Source of the DNA: Azorinus chamasolen
Lineage: Eukaryota > Mollusca > Bivalvia > Cardiida > Solecurtidae
Reading direction: 5' to 3'
DNA length: 64,000 bases
Assembly (NCBI GenBank): GCA_963576725.1
Contig: OY755241.1
Span: 74,809,001-74,873,000, forward strand
Below the pieces are notes generated by a model. The model did not search any database and was not told the DNA's origin. It saw only the letters and a list, made by a program, of their open reading frames with translations. Every line of letters starts with the position of its first letter. The stretch's first letter is position 1. The translations under genes were made by a program, and so were the position numbers. This document shows positions 40,551 through 51,100 of this stretch, in pieces.

Positions 40551-41745
40551 TTATACGCCCGAAGGTAACTTCGGTTGTATTATTAAATGGCGCTTGTCCG
40601 TCCGTCTGTCCGTCCGTTAGCCATGTCCTTGTCCGCTCAATAACTTGACAACTATTAGGTGTACATTCCTTATACATAATACGGTAGTAGGTCATGGCCA
40701 GTAGATAACCCCTCTTGATTTTGAGATCAAAGGTCAAGGTCAAAGTGACCTTTAACTAAAATATATTTTCCGCTCAATTTGATATGTATTATGCGTGCTG
40801 TCTTCATACTTAGTAGGAAGGTTGGTCATGGCCAGGAGATGACCCCTATAGATTTAGAGGTCAATCAGTCAAATGCCAAGGTCATTGCACTTCATCAAAC
40901 AGCATGTCCGCTCAATAACTTCGATGTCTTCATACATAGTAGGGAGGTGTGTCATGACCAGTGACTGCTTTTGATTTCCAGGTCATTTGATCAAAGGTCA
41001 AGGACACAGTGACCTTCAACTCCAAAACCTTGTCCACTCAATAACATGATAACTATCAGGAGCGCTGTCTTTATACATAGTGAGGTTGGTTATGGTCATT
41101 AGATGACCCCTATTTATTTTCAGGTCAAGGTCACAGTGTATATCACTCAAAAATGTCCGCTTGGTAACTATTGGGTGTGCTGTCTTCATACTGAGTAGGA
41201 AGGTTGGTAATGGCCAGTAGATGACCCCTATTATTTTTACGATCAGTCGGTCAAAGGTCAAGGTAACTGACTTTCACTCAAAAATATTGTCTGCTCAATA
41301 ATTTTATAACTATTGGGTGTGCTGTCTTCATACAGTGTAGGGAGATTGGTCATGGCAACTAGATGACCCTTTTTGATCTGAGGTCGGTCGGTCAAAGGTC
41401 AAGGTCACTGACCTTCAAATCAACAATCTTATCTTCACAGTAACTTGATAACTATCAGGTATGCTGTAATACAATTAATACTTAGTAGAGAGGTTGGTCA
41501 TGGTCAGTAGATGATCCCAATTGATTGTGAGGTCAGTTGGTCAAAAGTCAAGGTCACAATGACCTTCAACTAAAAAACATGTCCGCTCAATAACTTGATT
41601 AGGTGTGCTGTCTTGATACTTAGTATTATTAGGTCAGTTTGTCAAAGGTCAAGGTCACTGACTTTCAACTCAAATTAATAGTGTGCATGTTACGACAGCA
41701 CATAGTGCCTGCGTATAATGATCCGACACAGAGAGCTCTTGTTTA
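40551..41745 (+). mobile_element. Repeat element with about eight 140-150 bp tandem units and CTCTTGTT end
   Basis: It starts with the hairpin CGAAGGTAACTTCG, GTATTATTAAATGGCGC and repeated GTCCGTC. Then come degenerate units with GGTCATGGCCAGTAGATGAC, GTCAAAGGTCAAGGTCAC and CCGCTCAATAACTTGATAAC. It ends GAGAGCTCTTGTT. Unit length drifts and some units are truncated. No coding sequence. Confidence 0.65.
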
Positions 41746-41960
41746 AGTTCATTTTTGGAAATTGTGGGAGAACGGATGTATACGGAAAACTCTGTGGGAG
41801 AACGAAGGTATATAGCAAGCTCAGTTCGGGAAACTGGGAGAACGAACGTATATACTAAGCTCAGTTGGGGGAAAGAAGGTGTATAGCAAGCTCGTTTGGG
41901 GAAAACTGTTGGAGAACAAATTTATACAGGAATGTCCTGTAGAAAATTATGGTACGCAGG
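41746..41960. repeat. Degenerate tandem repeat, about 38 bp unit
   Basis: About five copies of GGGAGAACGAAGGTATATA(GC)AAGCTC-like sequence, directly after the CTCTTGTT end. Confidence 0.7.
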
Positions 41961-42117
41961 AAACTCCTTTGAGAATGTGCGAGTATAAAGGTTAAAGAAA
42001 CACGTTTTGGATTTTGCCTTCAGCCAGCTGAGCAATTCTTTATTGGTAGAAAATGTCACCGGCTTAAGTTGTCACAGTTGCCTTATCTTGCATTTTTTCA
42101 ACAACACGGTAAGAGTA

Positions 42118-42183
42118 TCAAGGTTTGGATCCTGATCAGACGTTGGGTTATGTGGCGTCTCATCTGGATCCAAACTGTTTGTA
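42118..42183. repeat. Hairpin of the CAAACAGTTTGGATCC family, copy 1
   Basis: AAGGTTTGGATCCTGATCAG and inverted TCTCATCTGGATCCAAACTG. More copies lie at 47724-47788, 58182-58246 and, decayed, 62276-62332. Confidence 0.7.
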
Positions 42184-42512
42184 AAGGTAATTACTCGTCC
42201 GCCCCCAGCAGACTAAATATTAATTGGTATGTAATATATGTTTAAGTGCGTCAAGTGTATTAAAATAGATCATGTGTGATAGATAAAATCACATCTTTAA
42301 CTTTAACTTGTGAATTTATATTTACCCCCTATCGGACTGTTTGAGCCTAAATGAGTCGCCGTTTCATGGGCATCCAAACTAACACTGTTATTTTGTGAAT
42401 TTAACAAAAAGGGAAGAGAGTTCAAGAAATACTTTGAACCATACCCGTTTAGCAGATAGAAATAATTAAAGGTTTGTATTAAAACTGATCCCATGTTTCA
42501 AAATTATAAACC

Positions 42513-42974
42513 TACTGTAAAATCTCGATTATTCGAACACTCAAATACGTATCATGTGTCGATCTTTAAGGCAGGAGGTGACAGCTTAATGCATGGTAAA
42601 GGTAACACAGAAAGCTCCACAATGACCTTTCTGCATGACTTTCACCATGCATTAAGCAGCTACCTGCCTGAATGGATCTTAACCCTTCGCTTGCTATTCA
42701 CGTCAATATACGTACCTGTAAATAGTGAAGACCCAGATGAGACAGCTCCTGCAGGAGCTGTCTCATCAGGGTCTGCACTATTTACAAGTTTATTGTGCAA
42801 CCAGTGCACTCCACAGCAGCGATTGCACAGCGAAATACTTGTACACAGTGAAGATATATGTAATTATACAACAGGGCATGGGTAAAGAAGGAGAAATGTA
42901 TTTTAAAATTCAGCAAGCGAAGGGTTAATTCTTCTTTAGAAAAAAACCCCTAAAATAATAGAGATTTTACCGTA
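42513..42974. mobile_element. Pogo-type hairpin MITE split by a TTAA-ended MITE
   Basis: The left end TACTGTAAAATCTCGATTAT and right end AATAGAGATTTTACCGTA are inverted. The core palindrome CTTAATGCATGG to CCATGCATTAAG is intact. The TTAA-ended MITE at 42679-42928 sits in the right arm. Confidence 0.8.
42679..42928. mobile_element. TTAA-ended MITE (piggyBac-like), copy 2, nested
   Basis: TTAACCCTTCGCTTGCT to AGCAAGCGAAGGGTTAA: the 17-base ends are perfect inverted repeats including TTAA. 250 bp, about the length of the other copies. Confidence 0.88.
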
Positions 42975-43414
42975 TTTCAGTATAGATGAATTTCATCGTT
43001 GTACTGCAAAACGTTTACACAGATTTCCTGGCGTCTAACCTGGGACTGAACTAATCTGGACTGACACATATTTTAAATCGTCTAATCTGGATCGGAACTG
43101 GTCCGAACTAATACATGTTTCACATCGTCTAACCTAGGTCCTAGACTGCCAATAAAACCCATCGATACCGGCATTCTTGTAAAGAAGAATTTTAGATATT
43201 TTATGAAGGGTGAAACTCGTACAGACATATCCTTTGGGAGTGTTCTGTTTGACTTTCACCTGCATTTAACTGTCGTGTGGTGTAACATTTACCCTGACTC
43301 GCATCTGCAAACAACTTGGGTCCAGATTAGACACCAATGTTTAACACTCGGTCCCATGTTTCAGAAAGCGAATTGAAAGTAGTTTCAAATCGTCAACCCT
43401 TTCGTTGTTTAACA

Positions 43415-43622
43415 TACAGTAAAACCTCGATTATCCGAACACTAAAATACGTGTTATTATCGATATTTAAGACAGGTGGCAGCTTAATGCATGGTGAAAG
43501 TCATGCAGAAAGCTCCTCTAGGAGCTTTCTGCATGACTTTCATCATGCATTAAGCAGCCACCTGCCTAAAAGGGTCTAAATTCGTTTATAACGAAAATTC
43601 GAATAATCGAGGTTTTACTGTA
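43415..43622. mobile_element. Pogo-type hairpin MITE, near-complete palindrome
   Basis: TACAGTAAAACCTCGATTAT at the left and ATAATCGAGGTTTTACTGTA at the right are exact inverted repeats with a TA edge. The core CTTAATGCATGGTGAAAGTC pairs with its inverse around CTCCTCTAGGAG. The terminal sequence is the pogo/Tigger type. Confidence 0.88.
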
Positions 43623-43708
43623 TATTTTATCACCTCAATATTCATGGACAGAATCAGTACAATGATTTGATTTTATTTAGTGGAAAATTGTTAATTCAAA
43701 TTTCATAA

Positions 43709-43776
43709 GCAAACAGAGTAGATCCTGATCAGACGGCTCCTATAGGAGCGGTCTGGTCTGGGTCTACTCTGTTTGC
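43709..43776. repeat. Hairpin of the GCAAACAGAGTAGACCC family
   Basis: GCAAACAGAGTAGATCCTGA and inverted TGGGTCTACTCTGTTTGC around CTCCTATAGGAG. Related pieces recur near 47818, 48997, 49622, 51605, 54120, 56940, 57440 and 57880. Confidence 0.75.
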
Positions 43777-43830
43777 AAATGCGTAAAATGGCGTGTATAT
43801 GAAGGAAAGGGTTCAGCAGAAATGATTTAT

Positions 43831-44152
43831 TACACAGAGGGGTAAGGGTAAAAGATCGGTACACAGACGGGTAAGGGTAAAAGATCGGTACACAGACGGG
43901 TAAGGGTAAAAGATCGGTACACAGAGGGGCAAGGGTAAAAGATCGGTACACAGAGGGGTAAGGGTAAAAGATCGGTACACAGAGGGGTAAGGGTAAAAGA
44001 TCGGTACACAGAGGGGTAAGGGTAAAAGATCGGTACACAGAGGGGTAAGGGTAAAAGATCGTGACACAGAGGGGTAAGGGTAAAAGATCGGTACACAGAG
44101 GGGTAAGGGTAAAAGATCGGTACACAGAGGGGTAAGGGTAAAAGATCGGTAA
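43831..44152. repeat. 29-bp minisatellite, 11 copies
   Basis: The unit is ACACAGAGGGGTAAGGGTAA followed by AAGATCGGT, with few variants (GACGGG in two, GGGGC in one, GTGAC in one). Because 29 is not a multiple of three, three minus-strand frames each stay open and read the same FTLTPLC-like repeat. They are not genes. Confidence 0.95.
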
Positions 44153-44216
44153 GAGACTTATTTCAAAGTCCTGTTTAACGGTACATGTATAAGGGTAAAA
44201 ATGGTTGGCTCGGCGC

Positions 44217-44440
44217 CATGCTAACGGGACTGGTGTCAAGATAAGTTGACTTCAGTCAGAATAATGGGACTGATATCAGGGTAATAGGACATGTGTCAAA
44301 ATAATGGGACTGGTATCAAAATAATAGGGCAGGTGTCACAATAATCAGACCGGTGTCATGATACTAGGTCTGGTGTCAGGTTAATCATGGGATTGGTGTA
44401 ATGATAATTGGGCCGATGTCAGTGTAATGGGAAACGCTTT
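44217..44440. repeat. Degenerate tandem repeat of about 20 bp
   Basis: About ten copies of ATAATGGGACTGGTGTCA-like sequence follow the minisatellite. Confidence 0.75.
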
Positions 44441-45161
44441 AGTACATGTATATCGTTCATCCTCTACCCGATATATATTCATGTAGAATTATGTTATCAT
44501 GATTATTGATTTGATGAATTTATATTTTTGGTATGAAGAGAGGAATAATGAAGCATGGCAGAAACCGTACCATCAGATCGATATTATTTCATGAGCGAGC
44601 AAGTCCTGATCAGACGCGTGCGTGTGCGTGTTTGTTTGAGTTTAACTGAAACAGCCCACCAGCACTATTCCAGTTCTATGGAGACGGAGTGTCTACTTGA
44701 GACATATAGTGCTGCCAATAGTGATACCACACCCAGTGACATACTTGAGACATATAGTGCTGCCAATAGTGATACCACACCCTGTGACATTATAAACTGC
44801 TAGGGCCGACAAGTCGTAGCACTCATCTTATAATACCAAACAGAGCAAGGGAGCTGTTACTTCTATGTTTACCACTTTTGTATGTCGGGATCGGGGATCG
44901 AACGCCGCTCCCACTGCCACACTCCCCGCACACTCCGGAAACCTTCGTTTACCCTGAGGGGCACGACTATGTACAGTGTACCCTGTCAAATATCGCAAGT
45001 AAGCTAAACCGAACTGAATAACCACACTGTTTAACAAATGGCATAACTATCCGGACCAATGAGTTTAAAGGGCATGACACTATTAATCATTCTACATAAA
45101 CGCCTTACATATCTAACATTCAACTACAATTACTATAGTTAAAGACACACATACGTCGGAT

Positions 45162-48100
45162 ATGGAATCTTTAGCTGGAAAAGCTGTTATTATTACAGGT
45201 ATGTTAATTAAATACTTTTTTGTAAAACACATGCCGTTAAAAAGGTCCAGTTCTGGGGTCGTTTTATGAAAGAAAGTACGACCAAACTTGTCATAAGTCT
45301 TAAATTACGAAAGTAATAACCACAGTTAACCCCGATAGTACGAACACCCAAACAAGTAGTATTATCGGTCTTTAAGACAGGTAGCAGCTTAATGCAGGGT
45401 GAAAGACATGCAGAAAGCTCCTATAGGAGCTTTCTGCATGACTTCCATCCTGCATTAAGCAGTCACATTCCTAGAAAAACATAAATTCTTCATTACAAGA
45501 AGTTCGTAGTATCGAGTTTTAAATTCTTCATTACTAGAAGTTCGTAGTATCGAGTTTAAATTCTTCATTACTAGAAGTTCGTAGTATCGAGTTTTTCTGT
45601 ATTCGTATAGCCGGAATTATTACACAGTCTAGCACGCGACGTCATCTAAGTTTCAACATACGACGATCGCAACTGGAAGCTATAAACAACTAGAAGTTAC
45701 AACTGAAAGTTACAACGCGAAGTTACAACTGGAAGTTACAATTGAAAGTTACAACCCGAAGTTACAACTGGGAGTTGCGTTCGTCGTATGTTATAACTCA
45801 CGCCGCATTCACTCAAAAGCTAGGCAGAAAGTTCTTTGAGAGCTTTATACTTTTAATGGTCGAGCTGCATTATTTAACGACCTGCTTTTAAAGACATCGT
45901 GTTTATTCTTAAAGGGGTCGCTTTAGATAAGGTTTCCTGTAATGCAACATTTAATATTATGTGTGCCAATTATTATGATTTTTTATTGCCTATGGTTTAT
46001 GGTCCTGTATTTTCATGTTGGGAACGGATAAGAAACTTAACGAATCAAAACCGACAGAGGATTGCCTTTAAAACATTTCCACCAAATCATACTGAAAGTG
46101 TCTTAGCAGTTCCGACAAAAAGATGTCAGGTTTTACTTTTAGTTTACATTTAAAACACGCATCCAGTATGGATTTAAATTCTTTAGAAATAAAAGAGGAT
46201 CCCACAGTGGCAATTTCTGTAAAGTTTGGCTGTAAAGTCCGCATTTTAGTCTGACCAGAAACGGTGTACATGGATGAATATTGGCCGTCATTTCACATGT
46301 TGATTGTTGCAAATAAATATAAAAGCAACGAATATAAATTACTTATTTCACAAAGTCGGGCATATTTCGAATTTTCCGCCTCTTCCAATTACCGAAAACA
46401 TGAACTTAATAGAGGAACACAGTAAAACCTCTATATAAGGGCCACTAAATTACATCAAGTATTTTGTGCTAAAAGCAGGTGGCTGCTTAAAGCAAGGTGA
46501 AAGTAAAACAGAACGCTTCTATAGGAGCGTTCTGTTTTACTTTCGCCTTGCTTTAAGCAGCCACCTGCTCTAAACACCAACTAATTAACACAATTTAGTG
46601 TCCGTTATAGAGAGGTTTTTCTGTATGTGTATCATATCGAATGTTTACCCTTTTAATGCCGAGCACGCCATCAGTGTTGACCAAGAATCCACTCAGTGTG
46701 AAAGGATTAAACTTGCTAGAGGATTTTGAATGACAAACAGTGCAGAGTCAGCTCAGCTATTACCCTGACGTACTAGCTCAGCTATTACTCTGACACGCCA
46801 GTACAAGCTCAGCTATAACCCTGACACGCCAGTACAAGCTCAGCTATTACCCTGACACATCAGTACAAGCTCAACTATTACCCTGACACACCAGTACCAG
46901 CTCAGCTATTACCCTGACACACCAGTACCAGCTCAGCTATTACCATGAGACACCAGTACCAGCTCAGCTATTACCCTGACACACCAGTACCAGCTCAGCT
47001 ATTATCCTGGCGCACCATTACCATTATCCTGACACTAGTGTACTAGTGTGATAGGTGTAATGAAATTCCCGTATTTCATACTTCAATGCAATATTTGCAT
47101 TAGTTTAGTTTATAAATCTCGTAAAATAAGGACACGGATGTTGATTTTAAACTTATCATTAACTCGCAAGCACGTTTGTGAAAAGGTTACGCCACATGAT
47201 TATGTCAACGAGTACAGAGAGTTTACAACCTGGGAAAATGGAGAGTCTTGTTATTTTTCCGAATCTGCAAACATGCGGACAAACAGAACAGAACAGTAGC
47301 AAGAGACATATTACGGGAACCATTAGTACCAACCGAACTGAATAATCTGAGCCAACCGAACTGAATAATCTGAGCCAACTAGAGCATGAATTACCAGCAT
47401 TCAATACATCGATGGTGATACAGTGGACTGAATGAAAAAATGTTATCCTTCAGTCTGCTGAGCAAATTACAGTAGAATCCCTCTAATGCGACCACTAAAT
47501 GAATAAACATACCTTTATAAGCAGCTGGTTGCTTAATGCAGGAAAAGGTTATGCAGAAAGCTCCTATGAGCTTTCTGGATAACTTTCGTCCTGCAGTAAG
47601 CTACCACCTGCCTCTGCCCCTTTTTGCTGGTCGCATTAGAGGGGGTTTACAGTATCATCACCCACTACATATTCAAAATTCAAGTTATCATCAGTTTGTT
47701 CACCAATCGGCAATTAGGGTCTCACACAGTTTGAATCATGGTGAGACGCCGAGTTACTCGGCGTCTCATCTGGATCCAAACTGTTTGCATAGGTGATGAC
47801 TCGATCGGTTATCGCCATCGGAAACAGAGTAGACCAGGCTCAGAGAGGTATTGTAGGGGCGTATGATCAGGGTCTGCTCTGTTTTCTCATGGATTTATAT
47901 ACTCGTATATCTGATTATATAGTCATTACCAGGGCTACAACTGCCCGTGTGCGTATGCCATTAAAACTGCCCCGTGTGCGTATGCCATTAAAACTGCCCC
48001 GTGTGCGTATGCCATTAAAATTGCCCCGTGTGCGTATGCCATTAAAACTGCCACGCGTGTGTATGCCATTAAAACAATCAAGCTAATTAATGTGTATACA

Positions 48101-51100
48101 TACATACTATTAAAATAAAACTTTTTGTTCACAATAAGTCTTTCTTCAATCTCACAGGTGGTTCCTCCGGTATAGGTGAATATATTGCCCTAAAGTTTGC
48201 AGCACTTGGTTCCAAGATATGTATAACAGGGAGAAATGTCGAGAATTTGGAACTAGTGGCGAAAAAGTGCCGTGAAACGGGGATCGGAAGTACGGAGGTA
48301 GGTTGTAGTGTGGAGATGTAACCCTGTAGCTGATACATACGTATTGTGAATAGGATGTGTCGGCTAGCAACAATAGATCTGTGATCTTCACACTGATAGT
48401 TGATCCCGTTTTACTAAATCACTGCCAGATATTTGGCGTCTGTTGCATGTTTCGTTTGATTACCTGCGTTTTTCTTTCGTAGGAATTACCACATTAACTC
48501 TTCGCTTGCTATTCACGTCAATATACCTACCTGTCAATAGTGAAGACCCAGATGAGACAGCTCCTGCAGGAGCTGTCTCATCAGGGTCTGCACTATTTAC
48601 AAGTTGATTGTGCAACCAGTGCAATCCACAGCAATGATTGCACAGCGAAATACTTGTACACAGTGAAGATATATGTAATTATATAACAGGGCATGGGTAA
48701 AGAAGGAGAAATGTATTTTAAAATTCAGCAAGAGAAGGATTAACAAACAGTTTGGATCTTGATTAGACGCCTGGTATAGCAAATTACAGATGCAACGACA
48801 TCGATATGTGATAAGTTAGTTAGAAAAAGAAATACACGAATAATGAAAAGTTATTGTATTAACTGGCAAAAGAAAAGATTCATGGAATACGATATTTGCT
48901 AAATCAACTTGTACATCAATAACTGCTTGTCTTTGAGCATGTTGTCTATATTTATTAATCTTTTACTCCATAGATACGCTTTTTACGCCATAACGAACAG
49001 AGCAGATCCAGATGACAGATGAGGGTCTACTCTGTTTGCTTATGAAATTATACAGATCTGATTCTTCAGTTTCCGTTATGGCCAAAACCTGATGTGTTCA
49101 TACGCCATTTTAAGCCTTAAACCAATCAATATTCATGTTGTCATGTTTTTTCTTACATGGCTATCCATGGAATGAGGGGTTAAAATGTTTTCACTACTGA
49201 TTCTTATTACAGTGTGTCAATCCATTCTCTCCTATTGACGCATTTCGACAACCCTGTAAAAGTTAATTTTTGAAACTGTTATGATAAATAAGAGCATTTA
49301 CTCTATAGGATCAAACGCTCTATTTATCACATTGGTTTAAAAACTATATTATTCTAAAACATCTAGTAAATGCACCTTTTCAGTACATGTAGATAATTCA
49401 TAGACATTTGGTCTAAAGTGGACTGTGTTATGAAAGGGTTAGTATTTATAAACTACTGATATGTTGATCATGGTCCTCTTGTTCCAGGTCATTGCAGTCT
49501 GTGGGGATGTCAGGGACGGGGATCATAGAAAAGATATAATTGCGAGAACTCTTGAACAGTTTGGACAGATAGACGTTCTGGTAATATATAATAACGAGAT
49601 TGCCTTTTTAATGCCTTTGAAAGCAGAATAGATCCAGATACATGTAGGACGTCGATCTTGGTCTGCTCTGTTTACTTATGAAATACAGTAGAACCTGTCT
49701 TAAGCGACGTTGAATTGATTGTATACAGAAATCTCAAAGAGCAGGTGGTTGCTTAATGCAGGGCAAAAGCAATGCAGAAAGCTCCCATATGAGCTTTCTG
49801 CATTACTTTTGACCTGCATTAAGCAACCACCTGTCATACAGACCAATAATGTGTCGTCTTTTTGATGGTCACTTAAGACAAGTTCTACTGTAGTTATATA
49901 TCTGAGTCTGAGTACGTTCTCAAGCTTTTGATTGGTCAGATTTGAGCCTCTGGCTCAAATCTGACCGATCAAAAGCTTGAGAACGAAACTCAGACTCAAC
50001 TAAAAGCTTTATAAGCATGGACCCTGATTCTACAGTGTCTGCCAAATCAAAGCATCCTTTATTCATATGTCATAGTAAATACCCAGCCAATTATATTCGA
50101 GATGTCATTATTTTATATGGATATTCATGGAATAAGGAGCTGACTAATTGTTTAAAGCAAAACCATGCACTACTATATAGATGTAAACCAAGGCATCTTT
50201 TCTTTTGTTTGCACATTGTTTTGACGTGAAATCATTCTGACTTTAGAATATAATTATAGTTATAGTTATATATTTATCTAGAATATTATAGAGTTTCTCC
50301 CAAGGTCAACAATGTATTTAAGTGTCATTATAAGTAATAACCCTTCGCTTGCTGAATGTTAAAATACATTTCCCCTTCTTTACCCATGCCCTGTTGTATA
50401 ATTACCTATATCTTCACTGTGTACAAGTATTTCGCTGTGCAATCACTGCTGTGGAGTGCAATGGTTGCGCAATCAACTTGTAAATAGTGCAGACCCTGAT
50501 GAGACAGCTCCTGCAGGAGCTGTCTCATCTGGGTCTTCACTTTTTACAGGTAGGTATATTGACGTGAATAGCAAGCGAAGGGTTAAACTAATTGATATCC
50601 ATGGTGCCTGACACGAATATTCATGGAGCAAAAGGATTAATAGAAATTACTTCAACTTTTAGGTAAACAATGCAGGAATTGGGCAATTTACATTTCTTGC
50701 TGAGGCATCCGAGGAAGAGTACACCAGCATATTTGATACCAACGTGAAAGCTTGCATTTTCTTGACCCAGTTAGCCATTCCTAAACTGAAGGAGACTAAG
50801 GGTAATTCCATGTAGCTTGGCATCTCATCAAGGTCCAAACTATTCGACACTCAAGCATTTTTTTGAAAAAGAGTTATGAAAAGAAATGGAAGAATAATGC
50901 ATTTTTTTAGAATTGAAGCAGACGCTTTATGCAGACAACAATTGTTAAGTGTTGAAGTAATGAAAATATCCTTTATAGATGTATGTAAAAAAGAACACGT
51001 TGAGAATGATTCCACTGAGATGATACCGACCTACCCTACTGACTCATACACTATTTGTACAACAGTCAATTTTAAGTATCGAAGCAAATGGTTTATTGTG

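Noticed and set aside
40507..41261. Frames within the GGTCAAGGTCA tandem element
   Set aside because: They follow the tandem repeat period and are broken irregularly; no protein family.
43703..44239. Minus-strand frames of 84-178 codons with FTLTPLCTDLLPLP repeats
   Set aside because: They are the 29-bp minisatellite read in all three frames; periodic sequence without stops, not a protein gene.
44555..44803. 82-codon ORF just upstream of the SDR gene
   Set aside because: Its second half is a duplicated ETYSAANSDTTP stretch from a local DNA duplication; no homology or conserved start.
47048..47299. 83-codon ORF in SDR intron 1
   Set aside because: No similarity or splice support.
47935..48082. 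CRISPR-like array
   Set aside because: Direct contiguous 27-bp repeats without unique spacers in a eukaryotic intron; an ordinary minisatellite.
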